Part shown: piece by piece, positions 36,811 to 51,800 of the stretch | Position numbering within the stretch: position 1 is the stretch's first letter | Layout of the letters: every line of letters begins with the position of its first letter | Assembly (NCBI RefSeq): GCF_040807025.1 | Contig: NC_090954.1 | Coordinates: 13,161,501 to 13,225,500 of the forward strand | DNA from: Struthio camelus | Taxonomy: Eukaryota; Chordata; Aves; Struthioniformes; Struthionidae | Direction of reading: 5' to 3' | Length of the DNA: 64,000 bases | The notes under the pieces: generated by a model | The model's input: only the letters and a program-made list of their open reading frames with translations | Database searches by the model: none | Told to the model about the DNA's origin: nothing | Program-made: the position numbers and the translations under genes

Positions 36811-39800
36811 GTAATGACAGCTTAGTTTAAGGGTGTACCCCAAAGGCTTCAGCCACATCCTGTGTTTGGCCTTACTTTTTGCCCCAATAGGACATTCCTA
36901 TATTCTGTCTATTTGTAAAGGTCCATGGGTTCAAATCTTCCCTGTTTCTGCAGGGATGTACAATGTGTATCCTTCTACCTGGTGGGGAGCAAGCAGGGTT
37001 TGTCTCTTTAGAATAATGTTAAATCAATGTCTGTCCTTCCCCAAAATACTCAGGTCTCCCCTTTCACCTGCATGCCAAATTACCCCTAGCACAAGCAAGC
37101 CCTCACCTTCCACACCTTCCATGGCCATGCAAGGTGGGCGCCAAGGTCTATATCTCGAGAAAAAATCAGAAAGCAGACCAGAGACGCAGACCAGTCTGGC
37201 ATTAAGGACAAAGTGGTCTGAGTTCCTGAATCCCTCACAGACACCTTCTGTCACTCTTCTAGGCACCATCCGGACTATAGGACCACTCGATCGAGAAGGA
37301 ACGTCTCACTACTGGCTGACAGTGCTAGCTCTTGACCTGGGAACAATTCCTCTGTCTGCTGTGACTGAAGTTTATATTGAAGTCACTGATACCAATGACA
37401 ACCCACCTCAAATGTCCAGACCTGTCTTTTATGCCTCTGTGATGGAGAACTCCCCACCAAACACATCTGTCCTTCAGCTCGATGCCCTGGACCCAGACTC
37501 TAGCTCAGAGGGAAAACTGACTTTTCACATCCTAGCTGGGAATCCTCAGGGACTCTTCACCGTTAACCTCATTACAGGTAAGACTGACTAGACTCAGAAT
37601 CTGCCTTTGGGGCTTTCAAGTGCCCAGAAGATGTTACATATTCAGTACAAACAGCCCACACAGCTGCCTTTGTCACACCTTCCTTCTGCAGCAAAAGCTT
37701 CAGCCTCCAAATACACTGGGAGGAGGCTAATGACTGAGATAGGCATTTCCCTGGACCTGAAGGCTGTCACTTGCAGCCAGGTGACTCTCAGAATGGCATG
37801 AGTTCTCTAAAAAAAAACCCTAAGGAGAGTCAAAGAATTGCTTTTAATCTTCCCCCTCACAAATAGCTGGCCTCTCCACAGCCTAAGTTAGGAAACACCC
37901 TTCTGTTCATAAGATAGAACAAGGCAGGATTATTAAAAATGAATCCTACTGCATGCAAAGGCTGCACCCATTCTGCAGTGCTATTAATGCAGTAAGTGTA
38001 GTTAAGTCTCTTCTGCCATCTTCCTAGACTGTATCTTTCATCTCAGGATTAATTACCAGATCTTTCAGAGCCATCCAAAACCCAGTGATGTTTAGTGTAA
38101 ACAGCTTCCTTAAACTATCACAGTAGAGCTGACATCGGGCCAGCCTGGCAAAGAAAGGTGTGCTGTGCCTTTAGCTCTATCAGCTCCTGGGAGAAGAGGG
38201 AAGGGAGGGCACAGAGCCCGAGTATGGGAGAGAATTAATCGCATAACTTTGATCTCCTGTGGGTGATAAAGCAATTCACCTACTGCAGCAGGATAGAAGC
38301 CCGCTCTTAGATGAGAAAGGAGCTTGGATGTACTGAAAAAGGCTAGTGTAGCTCTTAATTGCGTGTGTGGCTTGTGGTGTGCCAACAACCTCCTGCCTTG
38401 TTCCTGGAGCAGATGTGACGGCTCTGTTGGAGCCAGACCTCTCCTGCTGGCCAGGGATTTATTTAGAAAGAAATTTTTAAGATGAAACACGGAAACCCTT
38501 CTGTTTTCAAGAGATTCTTAGGGTGCCTGTAAGCGGCACCATGCAGATACACCTGGACATATTGGCTAACTCTGATCAAGCTACCTCCACTGTCAGAAGC
38601 TTTTTAGCCAAGTCAGGGCATTGCTCTGCATCCAACTTTGCCATGTAGTCCAGGTGGCCATGCACAAAGCAGCGCCATGGGCAACCTGCACAACGGCTGG
38701 GCTCCATGGAGAGGTGCTTCCAGAGGCCCCATTTGTATGCTGCTTTTTAGATGGCATATAGACCAGAAATGGCTATAAGGACACCATGCTAGCTCCCGTC
38801 ACGTGATGAGCCCTGGAGCCCTGGCACTCATGCACCCTGCAGGAAATTCAGCCTTCTCTATGCTGTAGGCACCAGGGAAAATTTTGCTCTAGTGTGAATG
38901 CAGCCCTGCAAAGCCATACTCCGGGGCCGCTGTGTTTTATGGTAAAACAAGTGACACCAGCAAATTCCAAACATTTGCTAGTGAGACAGCTCACCTCTAA
39001 GCCAACCCTTTAGTTCCCACCTTAGACAAAAAAAGCTCTCTGAGGTATAAGTCATTCTTCTATTCACCTGCCTTTTTAGTCAGGCAATTTGTGTATGAAA
39101 AGTGATACGTTTTTCAGTCTTGTAAGAAAATCAGGAGCTAATCTTATCTCTTGGACAGTTGCTGGAGGTCTTGTCTTTAAATCCTGAGCTTGGAGGTTGT
39201 TTAAGGACCTACTTGCAAGCCTAATGAGGACTAGTTCTCGGTTGTTTTACCTGCATGTCATCCAAAAGAACAAATGATTACTTGTGAACATTGGCATAAA
39301 CTGAGCAGTTTTTATGCTAGTGTTTACAATAGCTAAAGAGAAGTCATTTCCTGCTGTTGCCAGAAAAAAATCCATAGCTTGTGTAAATTTCCGCACTGTA
39401 GGCAGCTTATGGGAAACACTGTAATAATTTCATTGTTTGGACAAGGAGGTGCTAGCGGCTCCAAAAAGTAGAATAAGAATATAATCTTCTTGATCTCATC
39501 TGGGGGTACCCAATGGTAGTACAGTGTTGGAAGATGAACTGCTGCTGTTTCAGTTTCTGGTCATTCATACTAGTGCAGGGCTGTATTCAAAAAGGGTTGC
39601 CCCAAAGCAGTGAAAATCAAATGACTTCAGCTACATTTAAACAAAGAAGAGAGGAAGCACTGCAAATATCTGAGCATTATGAAGGCTATAGTACTATTAG
39701 ACCACTTAAGTGTATTCTGGATATTTACTTAGGACAGGTCTTTGTTTTTCAAATGCAGTAAATGCACCTACTTCCTCCCTGGCTAGAGGAAATGATCATA

Positions 39801-42800
39801 AGAAGATCCAGTAGTGTTTCAGTTCTTGAACTGCCAAAGATCTAGATGATCCAGATTGCCAATACTTCTTCCACGGTCAGCCCCAAATCCTATGACTGCA
39901 GAAGAGTTTGGGTAGGCTGGGCTGCCGGTATAAGTTTATCTGTGATGCAGCTCAACTGAATCTCTGGCACATTATTCAGTGATAAGCAACAGTTTTGAGA
40001 GGAAACCACAGAGGCTGCTGCCCTTAGTCAAGTGATTTTAGCAAAGGAGAGGATAATCTGCATTTTTCAAGAATTTTTCTAGCACTTAGGTCAGAAGGGA
40101 AGCGCCTACATGTGTAGAATACTATGATCTAGACCTCTCCTCTTCTCGTATCCCATACTGTAGTCCTGGGGACAAACAGGTCTTATAGGCACTGAAGCAA
40201 ATCAGAGCAGAAGAGCCCCAGAGGTCAGTTTGGTGAGCTCCCTTGCCTGTTCCTAGCAGGTCTCTCTGGGTAGAAGCCCCTTGGCAGAGGGAGAGAAGGA
40301 GGAAACTTGTTCTCATACTGTTCTCTAATAGAAATTAAGGACCTGATTTACTGTTCCAATAGGCATCTCTACACCAGGAATAACCCTGCAGAATAGCCCT
40401 GGATAATTATTCAGGGCACAGTGCCACACTAATGCACGTAATCTGTTTCTGGTTCTGGAGATAGCTTGCTCCGCATTTGATCTAGTGTGTCTGCGTGGTG
40501 ATGGGTTGGCCAGTGAAGACATACCCAGCAAGGCCCCATGACTTCTCCTCCTGAGGGCTTGGAAGGAGACAGGAATGGCTGTTGTAACTGTCCCTCAGCA
40601 GGATTTGGCTCCTCCAGCAGCTCTGAACTACCACGGAAGGACTCTAAGCAATTTCAGCTCTCGGTTCCCTAAAGAGGGTGGAGAAAAAGAGGGAAAATAA
40701 ATGAAAGACTAATGAGAAGAAGGAATAAAACTGCATAATGAGATGAAAGCTTTCTGCCATCGGCAATGGAATCTCTCCAGCCCAGCCTGGCAGATGGTGC
40801 ACAGCAGCTTTTGTGAGAGACAGATAGACAGGGAGATAGATAGCTGGAGAGATGGAGAGATAGTAGGGTTTGGGGTATTCTTTTGCTGGAAAAGTTTTAG
40901 GATTGTTTTGTGCGGGCTTTGCAGTCCATGATGTAAAGCGGGTTCCAGTCCAGACAGGACCGGGAGGAATTAGGAGATGGTGGCAGGAAGAGTTGAGATA
41001 AAGCTATTCATCCTGCCAAAAGGCTGTTTGGACAATCCTTTTGCCTTGGATTATTCATCTGCAGCTCTTGTCCTATCTAGTGCTTGTTCTTCTGGTACTT
41101 CTGCTGTGTCTGTGTCAATGGGCTTTGCAAGGGTGGCTGGTGCTTCCTGCACTTCTCTGCATAAAAGGGTGTCAGACACAACTTGTTCTTTAAATATGAG
41201 AATGGCTGCACTGCTGCTACCTGATCCAACATGATACAGCTAAGCACAGAGTAAAGGAGAGTCAGAACAAGAGGGGAGATGGTAAGGGAAAAACAGAAGA
41301 AAGGGTGAGATGAAAATAGCAGTGAGACAACAGAAAGAGAGGATTTCAGGGGAACAGCAGCTTCTCTTCTCAGGCTCTTGTGAAAGCCTCTGCGCCCGCA
41401 AACCTGGCTTTGGCTATTTTAACTATTTAAGATTTGCCTCCTTGCAGCTAGGGCAGGGGCCAGCAACCTCCACCCCAGCTCTGCAATTGCCAGTAAAAGT
41501 TATTATTATCATTTTTTGTTCCCTAACAACATTGCACTGTTAATTTTGCTGCTCCTGTTCCAACATGACCAGCTTTCCTCTCTCCCCTTTCCAGGCTGCA
41601 AGCAGGAGAACAAAAACGATCCTTTCCTATTGCCTGCATGTAGACAGGTTGCAAGAGTAGGGCTTGTGCCTAGCTACATGCAAGCAACAGAAGGGGTCAT
41701 TTCTGGACCTTCAAGGCAAATGCAGAGCTCAACTGGTTGACAAAGGCCAATTAGACCTTCAAGTTTTTTTTCAGTGTTCAGGGAACTCAGCAGAAACACC
41801 AGCACTTTCAGGGCCATCTGCAAGAACACAAATATAAGGCACTCACTCTATTTCAAGTCCCATTGAACAGTCTAGTTGCTGTTTTCCAGAGGGGCAGAGA
41901 GTGCGCTGATAGCACACATGCACACACCTGCACAAAACACTCTCATTAGCAAATAAGCAAACACTTTCCAGGTCCTAGTAAGGGGCAGCAAAAAGAACAG
42001 AGAATAACTGTTTCCCCAGGCCACAAAAGCTGACTGCAGTTCCCCTTTAATAACAGTTTCCACTTCCGTTTAAGCCCTCTGGCTTAACAGGATGTAAGTA
42101 GCAACAAATAAAAATATGCATTAATTCCAGCTGGCTTCTCTCGAGCACCGCGTCCGATCCCCATCTCCCTGTCTCTGGCTGCTCAGCTGCTATGTGAACA
42201 CTGCTGGCAGTTTGTGCATCTTGGCAGCAGCGTAGCACCATGGCTCTGTGAGGGAGTTAGAGTGATTAACTGTTAACCACAAGAGCTTTCTGATCTCATG
42301 GCAGAGAGATTACCAACTCTGGGGAGGAACTGGGAGCTGCTATTGGGCACCGGGTAAGGGACATGGAGTTTGCCCTGGGTCAGGAAGAGAAGCCAGTCCT
42401 TTGACTTGTAGCTCAACAGATATGAAGCTAAACCCACAAATGCTGGCGGTTAAAACTCCCAGTCAGAGGTATGGCACAGGTCTATGACCGAGAGTAGAGT
42501 CAGCTGTTACTCCCCAGGAGATCTGAGCATCTTCAAGTGTTGCAGACATCAAAGATAACCATTAAGTTCCGGTTCATAAGCCTTCACTAAAGTCCTGCCT
42601 CCCTAGTTCCTAAAATGCTCAGCTATGCTCCTGTTTTCTTTCATTTTCATCATCAGGGTGAAAGAATTTCAGAATGTGGCCAGACAAATCCAAATAACCA
42701 CTTTAGAGTGAAGGTTTAAGAAATTACCTTCCATCAGCTGATAGGCAGTAACCAAGCACACACACGATGTCAGTCTGTTGCAATTGAATTTCGCAGTGCA

Positions 42801-45800
42801 ATAGACTAAAAGTATCCACAGTATCCACATAGGTATCGGGTGGCACTCCTGTCAGTACCAGCTGTGTCTCCTATGGTTATTAGGTCAAAATTATTAGCCA
42901 TCACCAGAAGTAGGAGGAGTTTCCATCCTTGCTCCCCTGTTTCATCCAGCCTGTTGGCAACGCACGCAGGAGCATCAGGGTTCTCAACCAACTGCTGCTA
43001 CAGTTCCCTGCTTATGTCCCCATTAAAAGAGCACTTTCAGGCACATCATATGCTTTGCTATTATTAGAGCCGTACAGTCCCCCATCAGCCTGGGAGAGAC
43101 TCAGAATTCCTGAGTCAATGTACACTTAGGCCACTATTGAATCTTCTTCACCTGCTGAGATGGCAAAAGGGAGATAGGGAGGAAAACAATCCATGACGTA
43201 CACACAAACACATCCTTTCAAATTATCTTGTCATAACACATTAAGGAGTGTTGATTTATGATTGTAAAGGCATCAAGCAAATATTTAGTGCAGTGCTTGG
43301 TGCCAAATATGAATAATCCCAGAGAACAAGTGGTAACGGTTAACGGTAGTTTTTTTGCAAGCAGCTGCTCTCTCCTTCAGCTGCCTGGTATTTCCTGCAG
43401 CCATTTGAAATTTTCTCCTGCCTATCACACTTGGACACAATAAACCAAAGAACTATGATAAAACTGAAAACAATACTAATAATGAAAAGCTTTTTGGCTT
43501 TGGACTGGACATGAAAAATGAGATGGGTTCACGGAACTCTGATTTACAAGTTTTTTAGTCAGATGCACACATACACACGCTCACACCTCTGCAAGTGCAC
43601 ACTGCCTCCCTTGCAAAGCATTTCCCAAAGCAGCATGAGCCTGTATCACTCCTTGATTTTGTCAAGTAAATTCTCACTGCCTTCAGTTAGAGTTTGCAGG
43701 AGGAGGTAGCAGTTCTCTTCGCTAGGAATACACACCATGATAACTGCAATTGCCAGCAGCAGGAGGCTTGGGAAAAAGCACTCGTAAGTGTTCCACTTGA
43801 TGACTATCAGAAAATCATACATATGCCTCGTACATATGATTTCCATCATCTGTAAAACAGTTCTGGAAATGATCTAGAGCTGGTTTTCACCGGAGGGGAA
43901 GACTCAAGGCACCTGATAAGGACAATTTGGCAAACCAGATGTACAATCACAAATGTTGACTCCATCCTTTCTGCACTTGCATCTACTTATCTTCACTAAC
44001 TGACAGGCTAAAAAGAGGCAATTATGGTGGTTTTATTTAAACTCTACTTTATAAAAGTCATAAATTTTCCCTCTTGCATCCAGCCTATCCTCCATGGTTA
44101 AACTAGTGTGTATTTCTTAGAAATCTCTAAATCCCTAAAAGGAAAGACTTTGAATTGTTAAGAGGTTCCAACCTATCTCTCAGCAAGACTTAAATAATCA
44201 TTGTCGTTATCAGCTATGCACCTTACTTTTAGACTGAATGCATTTGTTCTAGCACTAGAACACTGTAAAGAGAGAAGACAAACTTTTGTCAAAACACTGT
44301 AAATTGCAAAGAGCAAGGTTCAAGACTGGGAAAACAGAAGTCCAGACTTGTTAAGAGGCCAAACTTCTGCCAAGACACAGAATGTTTCTTACTTAGAGGC
44401 AGAAGTAAAGTTTTATTTTCACAGTCCTACAGCCTTTCTCACCAAATGGCTCATCGCAAGTCCTTGACAACCATCAAACAGCATAGGCATCTGCTAGATG
44501 TCCCCCCCTCCACTGTAATCTCAGTAAGCGGAGAGAGCGGTCTTTCCTCTGACAATGCAGGAAACCTTGAACAGCACCATCAGGTGGGCTGATGTTGGGC
44601 ACAGGAGTATTTAGTGAGCCTTTGCTTTCCTCAGACACTGAAGCTTGGAGCTCAAAGGTTTTTTCTTTCTTGGCAGGTGTGATTTCTACGACTTCACAGC
44701 AGCTGGATCGAGAATACAAGGCTGAACATATCCTAGAGGTGGGTAGTCATGATTATAATTAGCTTTATTTACTTACAAGTGTTTTAAGTCCTCAAAGAAC
44801 TTTCCTTACAAGTTGGAGCACAGAGAAAGAATCTCATCCCATCACTGCTGGGAAAGTTAATTAAACGGTGTGTGTTGCCCTAAGAGACAGCTGCAGAAGT
44901 ACTGCAGGGTTTATTATTTCCTTGCTGAAGATTGGAGCAAAAGGCCTATTCTGGAAGCTGTGGGAACGTAGGAAGAGGCCTGGAACTGTCCTCCAGCAGG
45001 ATGGATAATAAATCACTTGAAAAAGAGCAAGCCAGAGAAATCCACCCTTATTTATCTCATTGTACCAAATACTGCTCTGTAGCTTTGTATTACCTGCTTG
45101 ATTAGCCTTAGCTGCTCCAAGCTATACATTAGAGGGATCTTAAGGTGTTTCAGTCCATGAGAGTGAGGATAATGCACTTCTCTCTGCCACTGGAACATGC
45201 TGGGAGCATGCACAGGCACAGCTAAGTGATGATGGGTGATAACTTGCTAAGCTGTTGTAATACAAATGTTTTCGACTGGGTGACCCCTAATTACCAAAGG
45301 TCTGGCTTACTAGTGAGATTTGACCCACCGTTCCAAACTACTGCAAGCAAGAGCCCTGCAGACTCATCTCCCTTTATCTGCACAAGCCTTGCGAGATACA
45401 ACCCCTGGATTTTACCTTGTGGAAAGCAGCAATGCCTTTAAAAATGCCAGATACGAATACAGATCCACACAAATAAACTATTTTAGTCACTACCCATCAG
45501 GATGAAGGCTGGCTATTCATGTCTTAGGTCATGGCAAGCAGCTCTGTCACCTACTCCCTTTGCTTGCTGGCAGGTGGCTGTTTCAGACAACGGAGACCCA
45601 GCCCTGAAGTCCACTAGCAGAGTCGTCATACAAGTCCTGGATGCTAACGACAGCCCTCCTAGTTTTCCCCACAAGCTCTTCATGGTGCAGCTCCCCGAGA
45701 GAGATGCCTCGGAGACGCCACTGCCAGTCTACAGGCTGATTGCATCTGACCGTGATCAGGGTCAGAATAGCCAGATCACCTACACCATTGATGAGGAGGA

Positions 45801-48800
45801 GGAAGGGATATTCACCATCAACCCCACAACAGGCATGGTGTTCTCCAGGAAGGCCTTTCCTGCCTCCGAATACAACATACTCACGGTGAGAGGAGAGAGA
45901 AGCAGAGAGTACCAATGGGAAGAGATGGGTGTAGAGTGAAAGAGAAGAAGGTTTCAGAAACAGAAAAGATAAAAGAAAGAAAGAGGTGGAGGAAACTGGA
46001 GGTAACAGTGTGAAGAGAGGTTGAATAAGACAGGCTTGGATTGCAGTGAGATAAACTGGGGAGAGGGATGGAGGGAGGGAGAGAGAAGAAATGTTGAAGG
46101 TAAGAAGCTTTTAAAAAAATGGAGGGAAAACGTAAAATGGACTATCCAATTCACTCTCAAACGAGGGCACAGCGATCCACGATCCCATTAGATGTGAACC
46201 CAAATCTGAACAGTCTAGGAGTTTCAGGGGTGCCTCCGTTTGTTATTCTGATCAGTCCATGGGACTTGGATCTAAATTTAAAGTCTGCGATACTCTGTGG
46301 GTCTTTGTATCGAGGCTTGTGGTCCAGTCTCTGCTTTGGCCTGAGCTTGGTGATGGTCAAGAGGAATTTAGGTTGCACAACTTCACCTAGGAAGCAGCCA
46401 GAACATGGCCCACTGAGACAAGATGTGTTTTGTGGGATTTTGGGCACACTCAGGCCTGAAGCTCCTGGTGGGTAGGAGAAGCAGCTTACCGCAGGGCATT
46501 GAGAAGTCCAGCCTGCCCCACTTAACACGGGAGACTGCAAAACCAGCCCTTCTCCCTGACTGTGTATGCATTTCCCCGCAGGTCAAGGCAACAGACGGAG
46601 GCAGCCCACCACTTTCCTCCCACGTGCGGCTTCATATCAGCTGGGTCACCCGGCCCAGCCCTTCCTCCGAGCCTCTAGCTTTCGACGAGCCCCATTTTAA
46701 CTTTGCCGTCATGGAAACAGATCCTGTGAACCATATGGTGGGAGTGATCAGCATCGAAATGGGCCCCAGCCAAGTGTGGTTTAATATCACAGGTGAGACA
46801 GCACGACAGTTAAACAGCACAACAGTTAAACAGCACAACAATCTCCGGGAGAGCTTGCCTCAGCTACCTTGGCATTGAGCACTCACTTCCCTGAGCTAAT
46901 AAAGTTGTTTGCTTTAGGTGTAGGTGAGTTACAGCAAAAGCTTTCTCATAGACATTGAAAGGCTGAAACAGCAAGAGACAAAACTGCCTGAGGGCTCTGG
47001 TGTCAAGTGCAATTATCTAATACACTTTTAAAATGACACTCTGGTGTCTGCCAGTGGCTGAGGTGTTCTCCGATATGCATAAAAGGTAGCAGACAATCAA
47101 CCCCAGGTCTTCCTGGGAAAGAAGTGACGCTACTGGCAGTGGTAAAATACCTGTGAGATCCAAGTGGCTGGCATGGGTCTCGCAGTTCCCATCTTGCAGA
47201 TCACCCCCCCGCCCCATCTCTCCCTCCCTCCTGAGCCCACAGTCCCAAGAGGGAGCTGAGAGGGAAGGATTCCTTAAAGAGCAGATTTGACTTGACTGGT
47301 GGGGCTTTTCTCTCCACTTTTTGGCATCCAAGAGATGACTTAAACATGAAATGTGAAGTGGCTCTAGGGCCTCCTCTGAGATCCATGATGCCAGGGCAGA
47401 GGGGACATGGGCTGCCACCCCAGGGGACTTGTCAGGAAGCATGTGTGCAGAACTCGTCCTACTAATAAGGGCTAATTGTGCTCATATAATTTGGTATTTT
47501 GAAGTGGTGCCCCAATCTACCTGCACAGCCTCTTCTTTGACACTGCCTGCAGGGCTTGCCCTCATCCCACAAAGCCTTATTGGGCAAGTAAATTGTTTTT
47601 CCTGTTAGTATGCTAGGGCAGGGATAATGATGTAAAAATACAATCAAACAACAAAAGATACAATGCAGCACACAGCAGGCAATGTCAACGCAAGGCTTAT
47701 CTGGCATTAGTAGTGTCTGCTTGGGTTTGCAGCCTTAGAAGTATCTTCCTCTGAATGTTATCCCATCGTTTGCTTGCTGGGCTCCTGCCTCTATGCTGGA
47801 TCTCATCTTCGGTGGTTCTTACTGCCCTAAGCCTTAGTCAGAACTCTGTTTGGACAGTGGCAGAAGAGGACAGACTTCCATTTTACCTGCTAAAGAAGCT
47901 AAGCTTCACAGTAGCTGGCAACCAAGCAGGTAATGCAGAGATACAGACGCCCCTGAGCACCTGATTTGAAAATTAGCCTCTCCCCATCATCAAGGGCTCT
48001 GTTTTTAGGGATGATGGTGTCTGCAAAAACGCTGACGAAGTAAGGGCTTAAAGTCTTGCTTAATGTCTTTCCTTCCCTGAGCCTCCTTTTTCCACCTGGC
48101 ACCATGCAAAGGGAGCCCTTCTCTCTTGTCTCAGAGGAAGGCATCCACAGGTCTCTTTCCCTTCCTCTATCTCTGCTTCTTTCTGTCTTTTTCCCAGCAG
48201 GAAAATAATGATCCAGATAGTTAGCAACCACTGCATTTCTCCCTCAAGGGGAGATGTGTAATTTAACAGTCATACAGGATTTTCGCACTTGGTAGGAGAA
48301 CGAGGCAGAACCCAGAGTATCTGGTAGCCAGAAATGGAGAGGCTGAGACCTGGGATAAATAGCAGAAAACTGCCTCTCCCTGTCTGTATCTGAGAACAGT
48401 GCAGTGGTGTTTCATATACAATAGAGAAATAACAGGCAACCAGCAAGAGAAGCATAAGAAAGGAGCTACCATGCCAGGGCTGAGCAGCAATAGCAGGAGG
48501 AACAGCCTTTTGCTGCTGAGCTGCTCAGGCCTGTGGTTTCCTGCACCTTGCAGCCATCTGGGATGGAGGCAACAGGCTTTGCTCACCCTAGAAGCGCCGT
48601 CTGCCTCCCCAGCTGCTCAGGAATTGGGCTTCTTTGGGTAGCTCGCAGGCTCCCAGCCATGGCAACAGAGACCCTTTCAGACATGCCTGTGGTGTGACCT
48701 TGAGCTGGAAGTCAGCAGAAGCTTTGTTCAGCACTGTAGGACCCTGATGCATGCTAAGCCTCTGATGCTGCACAGCTGGAGACTTTATGCAAATAAACCA

Positions 48801-51800
48801 GTGCCTGAATGTGCCTGTTGCAAATCTAGCCAAGATAGCATCTGCATAATTGTATCCTTTCCTCTCTCCTACCCCTTCTTTTCTCTAATTCCTCTCATCT
48901 TCCCTCTGTTCTCTCTCATATTCCTTTGTCTCTGTCTCTGACTCGCTCTTTGTCTGGCTTCTCTATGCCTTCCCCGTCTCCTGTTTCCATCCATCACAAA
49001 GTCCACCACAAGACAAAGTCTTAACTTCCTAGAACTGGGGGAAACCTCACCTGTGGCTCCAGCCTCAAACTGCCTGTGGCCAAAGAGTGAATGCCTACAC
49101 ATCACTGCTCAAGATGTATTGCCTGGCTTGCCACATATCTCTGTATTTGGGGGTGAGCCCAGGGTATGGTTTGTGTACAGTCTCTGGAAGGGAGATCCTC
49201 ATCCTTTAGATTTTCAGCCAGTTCCTGGAATTCCTTCCCCTGCATAGGCTGCAGTAACCTGCAGCTTGCTCCAGACAGAAATCTTGCCTATGACTTGCCC
49301 TCTGCCATTTCCTTTTGTAATCTCTCCCTTATCCCAGGTGGTGATGATGACATGGACTTTGACATTGAAAAGAGTACGGGCAGTATGGTCATTGCAAGAG
49401 CCCTTGATGCCAAGAAGAAGTCAAGCTATAACCTGACAGTAGAAGTCACTGATGGGTCCACTACCATCAAAACCCAGGTAATGCTTTTCACTGTAGTAGA
49501 CCCAATCTAGAGAGAATAAGCTAAGGGGAATCTTCTGACTCCACTGAGCTCTGGATCAGGTGCCAGGCATAAGAATCTCATTACGCTGTGATCTTCCATT
49601 ACAGAGTGACATGAGTCTTTCCTAAATCTCCTGCTAAATGCTGTTAGAAACACACATGGTCCTAGAAAGCCCAGCTCTTTCCTGATGATCACAGCCAGTG
49701 TGTAAGGACATGTTTATAGCACAAGCCAAGTGGCAGTTCACACACTCAGATCTCAGCTAGCTCTCAGCTGCTCAGACTAAACTGCAGCTTGGTTTGGACA
49801 ACAGACTTAATATGCAACTAGATCGCGCTTGGACCTCTAGTGGTGTTCCCAGGACCTGGTAGTCTGTGTGAAGCCAGCACGGATGCATCTGCAAGAGGTG
49901 AGGTCAGGCCCTGCCTTGTCCAGCTGTAAGTGCATGGAGCATAAATAGCATATCAGCACAGAGATGTAAGGGACTGACTGGGGCAACTGCAGAAGTGCTG
50001 AGTTCTCTGAGTTGCCATGTGAGAAGTAAGCACTGCTGAAAGGAGGCATGCTGCACTCAGGCATGCCCCTTAGCCCAAGTTCCTATGCCTGCTTAGGTTT
50101 GCCCATATTTAGCTCTCCTCAGGAAGGGTGTTCAGGGCTTGATCTTACTCCCACTGTTTTCTCTGCACACAAGAAGCCAAAAAGCCAGCCTTCACTGTAT
50201 GGAGCAAAGCCTAGATCATGAGTCATCCATGAGTTGCACTTATCGTGAGAAACTCATTGAAGAGGTTTGTGAGGGCTGATGAATGAAGAACACTACCATT
50301 CCTGTGAAACATAGTGCTAACGAACAGCTATCTCAACTATCTTAAAGTAATATTCCAAATAAATAAATAAAGCCCTGCCTTGCCTGGTGTGCATTCCCTG
50401 CCACCTTGCATCTCATCCCCAAGTTTATTTGGGCACTCAAAGCCACTAGCAGATGTCAGCAAACTTGCTTGTGCAAAACACCTGTGCCATGTTCAGGTTT
50501 GTTAAAGGAAGCAAATTATTACACTTGGTTGGGACTTCCTAAGATGCAATCAGCCCATCAGTAGGGAGGTAGGGGACAGTCAAGGTGTGAAAACAAACAG
50601 AAGGAATCAGGCAACCTTGCAAGCAGAACTAGGGCTGGCCATGCACAGGTGTTTACTGTTAAATGCAGAAGGGAAGATTTGTCTGTAGTTAAGTGCAGGC
50701 CGCAAACTGCTTCTACATACCTTCTCCATGCATGTGCTGCTTTTGAGATATGCTAGCCCTTCCCTTCTTTTACCAAACTTTGCCCTTCTGTCAGTGTGGA
50801 GGTATCAGCCAGCAAAGCCTAGCACCACGGCTAAGCAAGTGCCACTCTACAGGGCACGCTATGAAGATTTCCCTGTGTGCCAAGTGCTGGCACGTTCAGT
50901 CTGAATGGCTTTGCAGACTGGAGAGAATAACAAAATGAGAGGAAGCAAACTGAAAACCATCAAGGAAAAGCGCAGCGGGTACTCCTCTGAGACAAGGGTG
51001 AAAGGGCTGCCAGTCACTAAGGATGGCAAAGCCCCAAGAACCGAAAAGAACTGTGACGGTTACACAGCTCAGAGCACTACTCCACCCAAGAGGGATTAGT
51101 AGCTGAGATTTTGCATGGATGCATAAATTGGATTGCTCCCAAGTCTTTGCTGCCCGCACTGCGTTGTCTCCCCCACAGGCCTTTATCCATGTGATTGATA
51201 TCAACCAGCACCGTCCCCAGTTCCTGGAGAGCCATTATGAGGTGACGATCCCTGAAGATACACCTTCGGGCAGAGAAATCCTTCAAGTCAGTGCAACAGA
51301 CAAGGACAAAGGGAAAGGGCTCATATACACCATCCATGGCAGCATGGACCCCAAAAGCACAAGACTTTTCCAGCTGGACCCAAGCAGTGGGGTCCTCACA
51401 ACAGCAGAAGGGTTCAGTTCCCAGCCCATGCCACAGCACACTTTAACAGTGATGGTAAGTCCTAGCCAAAGCCTGCTGAGTCCATCAGCTTAGCCGGGAT
51501 ACAACTGCAATATAGGTTGCTTGAGAATTTCAGACCCATTTTAGTCTTTGTCAGAGGCTTTGTCTAGAGTCACAGGGAAGAGGAAAGCAAGGGTTAACTT
51601 TTACTGTATAATCATCCTGGGTAAATCTGATTGCAGCTGCTCTCATGCAGACTAAAAACCTACTATTGTCCCCTGACAGCAGATGAAACATAGGAACATG
51701 AGTGTATAAAAAGTTACATCAGATGAGAGCAAAGAACCATTTCACCCAGTAGCTTACCTCTGTCAGTGGCCAACAGCAGATAGTCAGGGAAGAGCATAAG

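Noticed and set aside
36920..36945. B-box-like string ggttcaaatc in a FAT2 intron, possible tRNA
   Set aside because: No A box at the right distance and no cloverleaf stems could be drawn.
36833..37262. Open frame through the 452-nt intron, joined to the next FAT2 exon, with a hydrophobic start resembling a signal peptide
   Set aside because: The frame begins with GTG rather than ATG, the sequence has no similarity to FAT2, and the intron has good splice sites; retention shifts the frame relative to the previous exon.
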